Below are positions 36,231 through 47,200 of a stretch of 64,000 nt of DNA, one piece after another. The notes beneath the pieces were generated by a model that worked only from the letters and a program-made list of their open reading frames with translations, searched no databases and was not told where the DNA came from. How positions within the stretch are numbered: position 1 is the stretch's first letter; every line of letters begins with the position of its first letter. Made by a program: the position numbers and the translations under genes. Source of the DNA: Smittium culicis. Lineage: Eukaryota; Kickxellomycota; Harpellomycetes; Harpellales; Legeriomycetaceae. The DNA is taken from positions 1 to 64,000 of the forward strand of contig LSSN01002047.1 in assembly GCA_001970855.1 (NCBI GenBank), in the 5' to 3' direction.

Positions 36231-37859
36231 TTTAGAAAATAAGAATAGAAACAGGGTGAGTATAAACTCAGAGCTTGGTAATTTACGTGCGCTTTTAAAA
36301 AAAGAAACCAAGTAATATCTAGAGTAGTTAAGATTTTAATAACATAGTTCTAGCATTCGAATATGGCTCTAAGGAGAGGATAAAGATATAAATAATCATA
36401 TTTTTCAAATTTAGTAGATTATTTTGCTTCTAAAACTTCCGTAAAAAATTATAAATCAATGAATAAATACGCTTCTAATAAGAAATAAATATTTCTGACT
36501 ATAGAAAATAAGTTAAATTTAGATTATTTCCTTTTAAAAAATAGAACACCTAAATCAGATTTAATTTTAAAATATTTCAATCGTGAAATTATAACATTAT
36601 ACAAAAAATATTAAATTAAAACGAGAGAAATTTTATATAAAGACTAGATAATTCATAGGCGACTTAATTGCAAAAATTATTTCTTTTATCTCTTCAACAG
36701 TCCGCATGCGGATTTCAGATAAAATGCGAATTATTAAAAATCCTAATGTATATAAATAAAATATTATATCGCAGTGAGTCAAAAAAGTAAGTTCAAAATT
36801 CTATTTTGAAACAATCTAAAACAGCTTCAATTGGAAATTTTTTTACTTGACAACAGAATCAGGAAAAATTAAAGGACAAATTATTGAAAGTTAATCCTAA
36901 CTTTATCTTAGATTATGTTTCTTAAATAAAAATCATTAACATAGAAGATAAAAAGTTCAAACAGCAGTCTGAACAGGGTAGCAATTCATAAAAATAGAAA
37001 AAACATCTATCAGTATCGAAAAAAAAATTTTAGTGAAATTAATTGATTATTTAGAGATGTATTTACGTCAATTAATTTTATATAGAATAGCGTAACTATT
37101 TTTTAAATATTTAATTCTAATCCTCAAGTGATACTAAGTAATAAATAAAGATAAAATAGAGTGCTATTAAAAGTAATAGAGAAAATATTTAATATTAATA
37201 AAATTTTAAATCAGCGAATATATTACTTAATTATCTGTCGGAAAATATGAAATCAGAGATTTTATCATATTAGCTATGACGGAATCATTTACATTGTTAG
37301 ATCGATTCAAATAATCATGGAGTTCTATATTAATAACCAAACATATTAGATATAGAAGATCAAAATCTAAAAAGATTAACCTGCGACGGATATTCCACCG
37401 ATAATTTTTTTGTATACAAATCATAAAATCTATGCTACAATTTTCGATGAAAAATAAATCATGAAAAAAAACAGCTTAAATTATCTGCGATTTTAATAAA
37501 ATAAATGATGATATAGTGTAATTAAAATTAATGTTTGAAGTATCAATGGTGTCGGCACTCAGTGTATCCATAGGTGCTTATTTGTTTTACTTATTCAAAT
37601 TAACGTATTAACCAATAATTGAATAAGTATTATGACACCTCTTTATTAAAATAAAACTAAATTATAATATAATATAATAAATAAAATAACTAAATGGGTA
37701 CTTTAAGTTAAGGAATGAGGAAAAACCATAAGAAGGTGAAAAAACCTATTCTCTCTACTTGGTGCTTTTTTATATATACTTTTTTTTTCTTTTATATTTT
37801 TTTTTCTTTGATTTTTCCTTTTATTTTATTTTATTTTTTTATCTTTTAATTTCTGTGCG

Positions 37860-37930
37860 AGTGTTTCAGGAGCTATTTATAGATTGCCTCTGATGAATTA
37901 TAATTTATAGATTGACGATACGACGATACG
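37860..37930 (+). repeat. Dispersed repeat, copy A (LTR- or element-like)
   Basis: The stretch GTTTCAGGAGCT...AATTATAATTTATAGATTGACGAT resembles 46076-46143 in the same orientation. Both follow a T-rich segment with CTTTTTTATA. Diverged; could be solo-LTR remnants, not proven. Confidence 0.35.
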
Positions 37931-38629
37931 ACAACAATGGCGATTTCGAATTTCCAGATAACTAAATAGGTTAATTAAATAATAATAAGTCCCTTATAGT
38001 AATCATATGACTGTATCGCAGCAATTCTTGCAAAAAAGAGCTGTTTCCTTCCAATAAATAAGTTTGAGATCAAATTATATTATAGAAAAGAAAAAAATTG
38101 AATAAAGAACCTTAAAGCCTCTAAGAAGTTCATACTCACGTCGATGGTTTTTTCATGAAACAAAATGGAATTCTGAGAAACTAGATTTCATTCAAGATTT
38201 CAGAAAAGTTTATTAATTTACAACAAAAACGATTTATTTCTTCCAATTTGCTAAAATTTTTCTCAAGAGCTTGATCAAGAAGTATTTATACTTCATCTGT
38301 TGTCAAATTGGGCATAATTATATTCAATAGTGTGATAAATATATATATATATAATTGCATTTAAAACGCCGATAGGATTACAATAAATAAACAGATAATC
38401 AATAAGCTATTCAAACTCAGTCCATCAATTTCAGATAGCGATATTTAAAACATTAATCAAATTTTTACCTGATAAAATTATTTTATCACCGACGACAGAT
38501 GATTTAAAGGTAAGTTAGAGAAAAATTAATGTAAAAAAATGTATAAATATTAATTATTCGTATAGGCAGCGTAGAGGGGGGGGTTTGGAATTCTTCCAAC
38601 CCTGATACCTAAGGGATTGACTATTAGTA

Positions 38630-38653
38630 CAGATAACTTTCGTTATTCATGAG
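38630..38653 (+). repeat. Left terminal inverted repeat of Tigger-like element
   Basis: CAGATAACTTTCGTTATTCA..., flanked on the left by TA. Matches the reversed right end at about 15 of 20 positions by eye. Related internal copies (TTCGCGAATAGCAAG) occur at about 38683-38845. Confidence 0.65.
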
Positions 38654-39699
38654 CTTTTTTTAAGAAAAGTTCTCGCAAATAGCAAGGTTAGAGAATAGCA
38701 AGGTCCAATTTATGCACAGATTACAGCATAATTATGTAAATTTGTTCTCTTGAAAAATTTGTGCAAGCAAAATTCGCGAATAAAAATAATTTAAAACCAA
38801 TTAAATATAAATAATATTTTAATAGATTCGCGAATAGCAAGTTAATCTATAAAAAAAAAGGAGGAAATTTCACTTTTTAACTACAGCTCATTCAAAAAAA
38901 AAAAGCGAAGCCAGTTTATTTTTTTTTTATACGATAAGTTCTTTTTAGAATTGTAAAATCTACTAAATATATATAAATAAAAACATTTTTACCATCTCTT
39001 TTTTATGTGAAAATACATAAAATGTCTTTTATCCATTTTAACTCAGTTTAATGATATTTCCAAAAATCGACCACACTACGTAATCCCAAGACATTGACAA
39101 CCAATTTTTATTCAAACTCGCTGTATATTTATTCGATTTAAATCCAGAACAATAGGATGTAATATTATTAAAAATAAAGGTGAAATAAAAATCAAAGCTT
39201 ATTATATTTCGAAAATAAATTAACTTGTATATAAATTATTTTTTTTCTTTCTAGTTCAAGTCGATCGACATATACAATTTATCGTTTATTACTTCCTAGA
39301 TGGTAAATTTTTATTTTTTGAAACTATTAAAATTTTTAATTTATTTAAATTACTTTACTAGAGTTATATGGTATCATAATATATAATAAATCGAATTTTA
39401 TTCTTTATTTATTATATCACATATATTTAATAAACTGTAATTTTATTTTCAATAAACGCTAAGATATAAAAATTAATAATATTTAATTAATTACGATAAA
39501 TATTTTATTTATAAATGAAAAAAATTAACAATGTGATTTGTTTGCTTTTTTTTTGAACAAATTATAATATCCTGATATGGGTGAAGTGCTCTAAGAATTT
39601 TTGAATTAACACTTAAAACCCTTTGTAAATTATTATCATGCTTTTTGAAAATATCTAGACCATTTTCTATAAGTTTGACACCTTTCTAAAATCTAAAAA

Positions 39700-41180
39700 C
39701 TATATTAATATCATTTTCTATGCCATTTTCATCAATGTTATTAGAAATTGAATCATTTTCATCGTTTTCGTTATTATTTTTTTCTTCACATTTATCATAA
39801 CTTTCGATTTCACTGCTATATCTCATTGAAAGGCTATCATTGTAGCCTAAACCTGTTCCAATAATTAGACAGTCAATTTTTAAATCTTATATCATTTTGC
39901 TGATTAACGAGAAATTGTTGTCATCTAACCATGGCATCATTTTTTTCCAGACCCCACTCAAACAAGATACTGAAATAAGATCCCAAGATTTGGATATTAT
40001 TTCTATGGAATCCTTTAAATTAAATTTCTTCCAAAGCTCTGATACAGTAGTAGATTCCATGCTTACAGTATAATTTAGTTTTTCAAAATTTTTTTAAGGT
40101 AGTACGCTTTAAATCTAGAAATCACACCTTGATACATGGGCTGTATCAAAAGGGTTTTTTTTGGAGGAATGAACAATAACTATATTTCATCTACTATATT
40201 GGATAAAAACTTTGAATAAACCGATGTATTATCCATTATTAGTAAGATTTTAAAATAGATTTTCATTCTTTTACAATAGCTTTTCAATTCGCTTTTAAGC
40301 TCATTGATAAAATATTGACTAAATATATATGTTGTCATATATCCTTTTTTTGATGATCTCCAAATAACTTTAAGATCGTTTTTATTACACCCTTTTAAAG
40401 CTTTAGGATTTTCAAATGCATATATCATCGGTTTTAGTTTACAGTATCCAGTAGAATTTGATCTAGTAATAGCGTTACTTTATCCTTCATAGGCTTAGAT
40501 CCTGAAAAAACTTTTTCATCTATAGAATCATATCTTCTTTTAGGTATTCTTTTAAAATATAGGCAAGTTTCATCAATATTAAACATCTATAATATCTTGT
40601 CAATTTAATTCAATTTAATAATATACTATTATATAAAAACACTAATGTGTTGCCTGACAAGGTAGATAGCCCTCTTCTGATATTATTTTACTCAGCTCAT
40701 TAGGAAAATCTCTAGCAGCAATATGATCACCACTTGCGGCCTCTCCTGTAAATTTTATACCATGAAGTCCCTCTCTGCGCTTAAAATCATCAAACCACCC
40801 GCTGCTAGCTACAAAATTGATGTTTTCAGGACCCTGGAAATTTTCCTTTATCTTTTGAAACAATGAAACAGCTTTTTATTTAATAGTAGCAGTTGTAGCT
40901 GCAGAGTTTTTTCTTGTACATCTATCCACTCTTTTAATTCTTTTTCTATGCTAGAAATGAATTCATTTCTTGGATAAAAAGAATTTTTTTTGCTATGTTT
41001 AGACAAAGTTTTATCTGTGATTCTAATTTTTTCAGAGTTTTTGATTATATATATCAAAGTACTTTCGTTTGTTCCTTTAATTTTTGCTACCTTCGATATA
41101 TTGTTTTCACTCTGAAGCATATCGAGAGCTTCTATTTTTTCAGATATTGATAATGATTTTCTTTTTTTTATTGGATGCAT
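39700..41180 (-). pseudogene. Tigger/Jerky-type transposase (DDE superfamily), broken
   Basis: Starting at ATG 41180, the minus strand gives a CENP-B N-terminal (psq-type) helix-turn-helix, RKSLSISEKIEALDML...ISKVAKIKGTNESTLIYII. Next is the Tc5-type domain with SGWFDDFKRREGLHG (40863-40642), then FNIDETCLYFKRIPKR near 40580 (first catalytic Asp), KVTLLL, LLIMDNTSVYSK near 40230 (second Asp region) and an SIEIISKSWDLISV...VWKKMMP block near 39990. Stops and frameshifts separate these pieces, so no active transposase can be made. An acidic C-terminal end (DENDSIS-like) lies near 39750. Confidence 0.85.
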
Positions 41181-41457
41181 TATTCATTTTACGTTTTTTA
41201 TACTGAACAATAAATAATATATAAATTAATTTTATTTTTATTTAAATTTAAATTTAAAAAAATATTAAAATATATTATTTTTAAGAACAAATTTTAAGCA
41301 AAAAAGCATTTCTTTCTGCACATGGTTATTAATTAATTTTATATTTAATTTAAAGGAATAAAAAAAAATTAATTGCCCAATTTATTAAGAAAAAAATGCT
41401 GCGTAAAACAAAAAAAAACAAAAAAAATATCAGATCTTAAAATTTCGTGAATAAGAA

Positions 41458-41482
41458 ATTTGCGAATATCGAGGGTTACCTG
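41458..41482 (-). repeat. Right terminal inverted repeat of Tigger-like element
   Basis: On the minus strand this reads CAGGTAACCCTCGATATTCG and continues CAAATTTC; pairs with the left end at 38630-38653. Confidence 0.7.
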
Positions 41483-44400
41483 CAATAATAAATATAGCTT
41501 TGATTTATTTAATAATGTATTAATAATTTCATTTTTTGCGATTCAGCGTGATACCACACAGAAATAATTGGGAGTAAAATTTATAACAGCTAAATTCAGA
41601 TGATCTAAATGAAATCATTTATTTTTAAAGGATTCTTGTTCCTGCATATTGTGTATTCAAGTTTATTCTGTCATAGCGGATCCTATATACATTTTATTTA
41701 GAAAATATGTAGCAAAAAAGGTGGGTTAAGTCTAGAATTTAGATTTTGAAAAATATAATGATAAATTCGCTGAATTACCTGCATTAAAAGCGTCTATATA
41801 TTCAGAAAACAAAGGGGTATTGATTTTAACAGTTGAAGAGACTCCTGTAAGAGCTTTCTGTGCTCTTTAATGAGAATATGAAATTTATGAAAGAATTAGT
41901 TACGTCGGAGATTTTCCCATTTCTCCACCTAGATTTTACACTTTAGGTTTATTTGGGTTATTGAAATTTGAAAAATTATAATTATAGGAATTTTTATAGT
42001 TTTAAGATTTTAGACCTTGATTTTTTTAGTTATATTATAAATTTCATGGATGATAGTTGTCAAATTTTAGGGAAAATCCGCTCCTTTTATGCAAAAAAAT
42101 TTGCAGTTTGAAAAAAAAACTTACCCTCAAGACGCAAAGAACTGATTTTGACATTGTTATAAGTATAAATAGGTAAAATTATATGAAATAAACTATGAAA
42201 TTATTAAGAAAAATTAAAAATAGTAAATAGATAAAATATAAGTTTCATTCCTATCGAGTATCTGCAATATAAAAAAAACTGTCAAAGAGAATTTTCTTTG
42301 AGAATAAAACTACGCCTATCCTTTCAAATCATTATGGCGTAATGTAAAAGATGAATAGAAAAATAAACTGGTAGGATTGTTATTTTTTGTTAGCGATTAT
42401 AAAGAATCACATACGAAAGTTATAGAATTGACTGTACTTTTTCAATAAGCTGGAAATAAAGTTATTTTTTAATATAGAGATTGTTATTAGCTACGATGAA
42501 AATGATAAAAATAATAAATATTTATTTATAATGAGTATAACTCCTTAGAAATTATCATCATCCTCTATTTTGCCAAACAATAAATTCTTATCTACCGATA
42601 GAGTTGGCATCCATGTTGGTTTTTTAAAATTGTAAAATTTTTTTTAAACAATGCATATAAATGGTATTAATCGCTGATTCCGCTATTTTTAATTGCTTGC
42701 TTCGACGAAAACGGGTTTGTTTGTATAGAAATTGTGATGATTTATTACAATTTTTATTTGCTTATGAAAAGAGTTGTGTTTTTTTTAAAAAGTCTTTTAG
42801 TTGTTTTTTTTTAAAAAGTCTTTTAGTTGTTTTTTTTTTGTATTTAGTTTTTATGGGATTTAACTTTAATAAAATAAACTATCAAAAAAATAAGAAAATT
42901 TTGTTCTTTGTATTTTTAAGTCGAGGTATTTATTTTTAAAATCTTTATTGTTGTTATCTTATTGAATATATTTTTTAATTTTCAAGTTGAAAGTTTCATA
43001 AAGTGTACTATCTTTAACTTTATATATGTTAAACTTACAACATGGATTACAAACTATTAATGCGAATAGCATTAATTCACCCTATAGTGTTAATATAAAT
43101 TTAATATTCACTTTATTTTAGATCGTTCGAAGATAGCAACTAGATGCTGATGAAAATATTGATAATTTGTTAGCTGATGAATTATTTAGATCAGCATCTT
43201 TGATAATTCTGGATAAATTGAGCTAGCTTTCATCGTCTAGATATTAGTTTGAATATATTTAATGCATTTTTAATTTAATTTTAGAGCATATAAAAAGGTA
43301 CCTGCCATTTAAAAATACGCCTAGATAAAATTTTATATATTCAATGATACATTTTCTTTTTGCGCTGGGAGCATTAACTTTATTAATTTTTTTTTTTTTT
43401 ATATCTGAAGAAAAGATAAAAAAAAGTGAAACTAACTTCTCGATAAAAAATACTTGAAAGAACTATAATTATTTTATCAATTAATATTAATTTTCGTATT
43501 TAAAAATAAAAAAATAACAATTTCATATGGAAAGTTAGCGCTATCATCTACATTCATATAAAATTAGTGAATTATCTGTAAATTTTAGCGAGTTACCAGA
43601 ACGATTCTCAGGAAAACTATAATCTATTTCGATTTATGTTAGATTTTTAGGATCAATAATCATTTTAAGAACAAAATATAGAGACGATAAATCAGCAAAG
43701 AATGCTATATAATGGACTCTCATGCAATAAATTTTGTAAAAAGGCTCGAAATAAAAAATAAAATAAAATAAAGGCCCATATTAATGAAAATAAAGTTTCG
43801 CACCTTTTTATTAAAAAGAGCCGAGAAGTATTGAGTAATTATACCTTTGAACAACCTAACCCTCAAAAAAAAATTTTATTCAATTTTTTATCAATCTTTA
43901 TATGGAGGCTTTTGATTTAACCTTTCGAGAAGTAACCCACTCAGAGGATATAAAATCAATATATTTGGAAGCATTAATTGTCTGTGTACAGTGAATCTAG
44001 TATTAAACCATTAGAAGAACTTTCAAATGCAGATAAACATAAAAAGTATAAAAAATGTGATTTTATAAAATTTATTAATAAAAAAATTAGCTATATCAAT
44101 ATTTTGTAATAAAAAAAAGTGTCTATTCGCTTATTCGTTCGTGATGTTCTTTTTATGTTTTCTTTTCATTCACTATACCACCGTATCTCAGTATGAAGTA
44201 AGATCGTAGAACCCTATATACTTCATAAAATATAGTGTAACAATCAACTCGCACTACAATCATTTACATACTTCTTTTTTGAATAAAGAATTTATTTATG
44301 AAATACAAGGCTTCTTCCTACAAAGAACTTTATAATATATGTTTTTAAATAGCTATAAATTAAATTTCCTTTCTACTAAGAAGCGAGACTTTAATGGGAA

Positions 44401-44689
44401 ATTAAATCCATTTTTTCACCCAAAAAGCATAACTAGAATCAGATATTGCCTGGAAACGGTTTCGTAATTGAAATTTTATCCAAATACACGAGTTTCTTAC
44501 TTTGTTTAAATTTCCAAAAAAACACAGGAATTTTTTAAATCAATATTTATATTACAATAATCCCTAATTGGAATATAAATACGAGTGCGAGTCCCAAATT
44601 TAGACCAGGGTTAAATTTTAGTACTAATAAGCATTTACGTAATGTCAATAGCAGTATAAAATACTAGCCATTTTATTAACTTTTAGCAA
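41483..44689. other. AT-rich gene desert, middle part
   Basis: No intact gene. A stretch at about 41755-41985 reads as coding-like segments (DKFAELPALKASIYSEN..., and after stops YERISYVGDFPISPPRF), perhaps a decayed transposable element or gene. The frame at 42661-42939 is T-rich noise with a small tandem duplication. Confidence 0.5.
42777..42839. repeat. Tandem duplication of about 29 bp
   Basis: The unit TTTTTAAAAAGTCTTTTAGTTG with a T-run is present twice in immediate succession. Confidence 0.8.
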
Positions 44690-44865
44690 AATAAATTTTG
44701 TTACTTTCCCAATTTACTAAAATATCATGGATTTTTTTATCAAGGGTTACTCCTTAATACTTCAGACTGTAAGAATACATTCTTACAGCCTCATTTTGCA
44801 TAACAATCCCAGGCTTTACAGTGACCATTGTACCAAAAAATGACCTTAGTAAATCCTGCACAATA
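44690..44865 (-). pseudogene. LINE reverse transcriptase relic
   Basis: The minus strand reads MVTVKPGIVMQNEAVRMYSY and then SLKY*GVTLDKKIHDILVNWE. The KYLG block has its Leu codon changed to a stop (TTA to TAA). The preceding residues match the strand upstream of KYLG in non-LTR reverse transcriptases. The surviving region is about 55 codons. Confidence 0.65.
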
Positions 44866-44914
44866 AACACTAAAGTTTTTCAAGTACACTAAAGATAACT
44901 TATATATCTTATAA

Positions 44915-44965
44915 AGATACTTAAACGACTACTTTCCAATCCCATAGAAAAGCAAGTCGTTTAAT
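44915..44965. repeat. Hairpin-containing dispersed repeat, copy A
   Basis: TTAAACGACT and AGTCGTTTAA form a perfect 10-base inverted repeat around a loop that itself carries a CTTTCC/GAAAAG stem. A diverged copy with the same layout lies at 51073-51123. Confidence 0.6.
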
Positions 44966-46699
44966 CTTTTTACTATCTACTCCTTAGTTTTGCATTAGTC
45001 ATTAGTTTCCATTCATTATATACTCCCTATTCATTTTAAATAAAAAAACCAACTTTAAATTCCAGTCTTAACACAAACTATTTAAAAATTCGATTCGAGC
45101 TATGGAACAAGCTTATAGGTATATTCCAGTTTAGCTCATTTAAAAAGATGTACATCGCATATTGAGGAAAACAGTATTTTTTAAATATGAAATTTTCTAT
45201 ATAATCTTGTTAGAATATTTGTTTCATAAAGCAAGGAAAAGATTTTCTTTTTTCCAGGAGGATATAGCTTTAGTCCTTTTTTTATACATTAAAATATTCC
45301 ATAACCTATATTTAAAACAAATCGAAATAATTAACTAATTTAATTTAAGTACAACTAAAGCAAGTGAACACGTAAACAACTTAAATTATATCATATCTCA
45401 GATTTTTTTATTTTTTATATGAAACTTATATATTTACAAATTAAACCATAAAATCTACCAGAAAATCTTTAAAGCTTGATAGTGCGAATGCTAGCTGAGC
45501 TCATAGTATTTTGGTTCAAATTTTTTATTTGAAACAACCAATATAATTATTGAATTTAATTAACGCTTCTAAATTACTACTATAATTCGTTATTATGTAT
45601 AAACTATAATCCTAACCAAAACTATTGAACTAAACTTTATAAAATATAGTGAAATACAAATATTTGCATTTTATGTTTGAAAATATAGCAAACATGAAGC
45701 CTCGATATAATGCGAAGATCCTATATTAAAATGTATAACACAAATATTTTCATATGCATTACTTGTGTTCGTTTAGTTAATATTTATATTTATTTAACAA
45801 AGATATAAGTTTAGATATTTAAATATATATTTACTATTTTATAACTATAAATACTGGGCTAAGACCCATACTTGTAAGAAAAAAAATTTTTTTACCAAGA
45901 ATAAACACTGACCAAAAAAACACATATTTTAGTAAATTATTAATATCATAAGATACGTTAAAATAACAAAAGTAATAACCTCCAGAAAATGAAAAAAAAA
46001 TTTCTCTTTGACTTCACCCTCTTTTTTATACTTTTCTTTTTTTATTATTTTTTTTTGCATTTTTCTTATATGATTGTTTGTTTCAGTAGCTGAGTATGAA
46101 TAATCCTTAATTATTACTAAATTTAGATTGGCGATTAAACTAAAACAGGAATTTTTAAATCATTGATAGCGATCTTTCACAGCTAACGTCTGATTAATAC
46201 GATATTAGCAAATAAAATTTCGATAAGTAATTAAAATATTCAAATAGGTGAATTTTTAAGGAAAAAAATTATCATCAACCCATAAAAAAGAAAAGAAAAA
46301 TCAAGATCATTATTGGAAAAAAAAACTATTAAATTTATTAGAATAGCTCTAGTATTAAAATAAAATTGTAATAAATAAAAAAATTTTTATTAACACTTCA
46401 GCTTTAACACTATTTGTAATTAAAAAAAATTTCAAATATAAGGATATAAGTCTTTAAAAAAATTAACTACTATTCAATAGAAATAAATTCAACGTTAACC
46501 CTGAGAGGAAAATGTTTTTTACTCATAAAATAGCTTTTATGTGTTTGAAAAGTTCAGTCTTAAGGGTTTATTGGAAGCAAATAATCAATTAAGAATAGAT
46601 AACCATAAAAATAAATTAAGCAATGTCGATTTTGAAACAATTGAAACTATAGATAGGAAAATGAAAAAAATTTAAAAAAAGAAATAAATGGGTATTAAA
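44966..46699. other. AT-rich gene desert
   Basis: Nothing recognised except the repeat copy at 46076-46143 listed separately. Confidence 0.5.
46076..46143 (+). repeat. Dispersed repeat, copy B
   Basis: GTTTCAGTAGCT...AATTATTACTAAATTTAGATTGGCGAT; aligns with 37860-37930. Preceded, like copy A, by a T-rich tract with CTTTTTTATAC. Confidence 0.35.
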
Positions 46700-46869
46700 A
46701 AGAGTTTTTATGATTCACAGATCTAGCTTTTCTAGAAAGAGTATTTAATTGAAAATAAAATTTTGTAATTGAATTTATAATTTGTCTTTAGGAATAACGA
46801 AAGCAAAATATAAAACTTGAATATTATATTGACTGCAGGTGAATAAAAAAATTTCCTAATAACTCTAAA

Positions 46870-47200
46870 GTAGAAAAAGTGATGAATGTGTCTATATCTT
46901 ATTACTTTTGCAAAACATACAGGTAATAAGCGTATGAAAATCAAATGCGTGCGTTTTTATTGAATAAATAAGTATTTTATCCGCTCTATAGTACAAAATT
47001 CCTCAATTTTTATATTTTCGCTATAATGTTTATATTAGAGTTATATTGTTTATTTTATTGCAGCGCCACTATAATAATTGTAGCGATTTATTAATTAATA
47101 TCCCTCTTCTAAAAAATATTGTTAGTAAAGCGTATTCACAGAAAGAGTATGAATACAAAAGGTATAAAAACAGCATTGATTTCTTTGAGTTTTATTTTTA
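46870..47200 (-). mobile_element. Second, inverted copy of the nested terminal-repeat element (end part)
   Basis: The reverse complement contains AATGCTGTTTTTATACC, TGAATACGCTTTACTAACAATATTTTTT, TACTTATTTATTCAA and CTTATTACCTGTATGTTTTGCAA, in the same order and spacing as 6115-6405. Only one end is recognisable here; the other end of this copy was not found. Confidence 0.6.

Larger units (their letters stand above)
34415..38629. other. AT-rich gene desert, left part
   Basis: No intact gene. It holds a LINE relic near 36.05-36.23 kb, an isolated G11 tract at 35388-35398, and a repeat-like stretch at about 37.55-37.93 kb (see separate entries). The rest is AT-rich without recognisable structure. 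Confidence 0.55.
38630..41482 (-). mobile_element. Tigger/pogo-like DNA transposon, full length but inactive
   Basis: The left end (38630, after TA) reads CAGATAACTTTCGTTATTCA; the right end, reversed from 41482, reads CAGGTAACCCTCGATATTCG. These are imperfect terminal inverted repeats of the CAGGTAACCCTCGATATTCGC type seen in Tigger and Jerky-type elements, which insert at TA. The 2.85 kb between them carries a decayed transposase on the minus strand with the CENP-B-type helix-turn-helix, the Tc5-type second DNA-binding domain, and DDE blocks. The base pair after the right end is CA, not TA, so the target duplication has probably mutated. Confidence 0.82.

Noticed and set aside
42661..42939. 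92-codon plus-strand frame
   Set aside because: Phe/Leu/Lys composition comes from T-runs and a tandem duplication; no coding signal.
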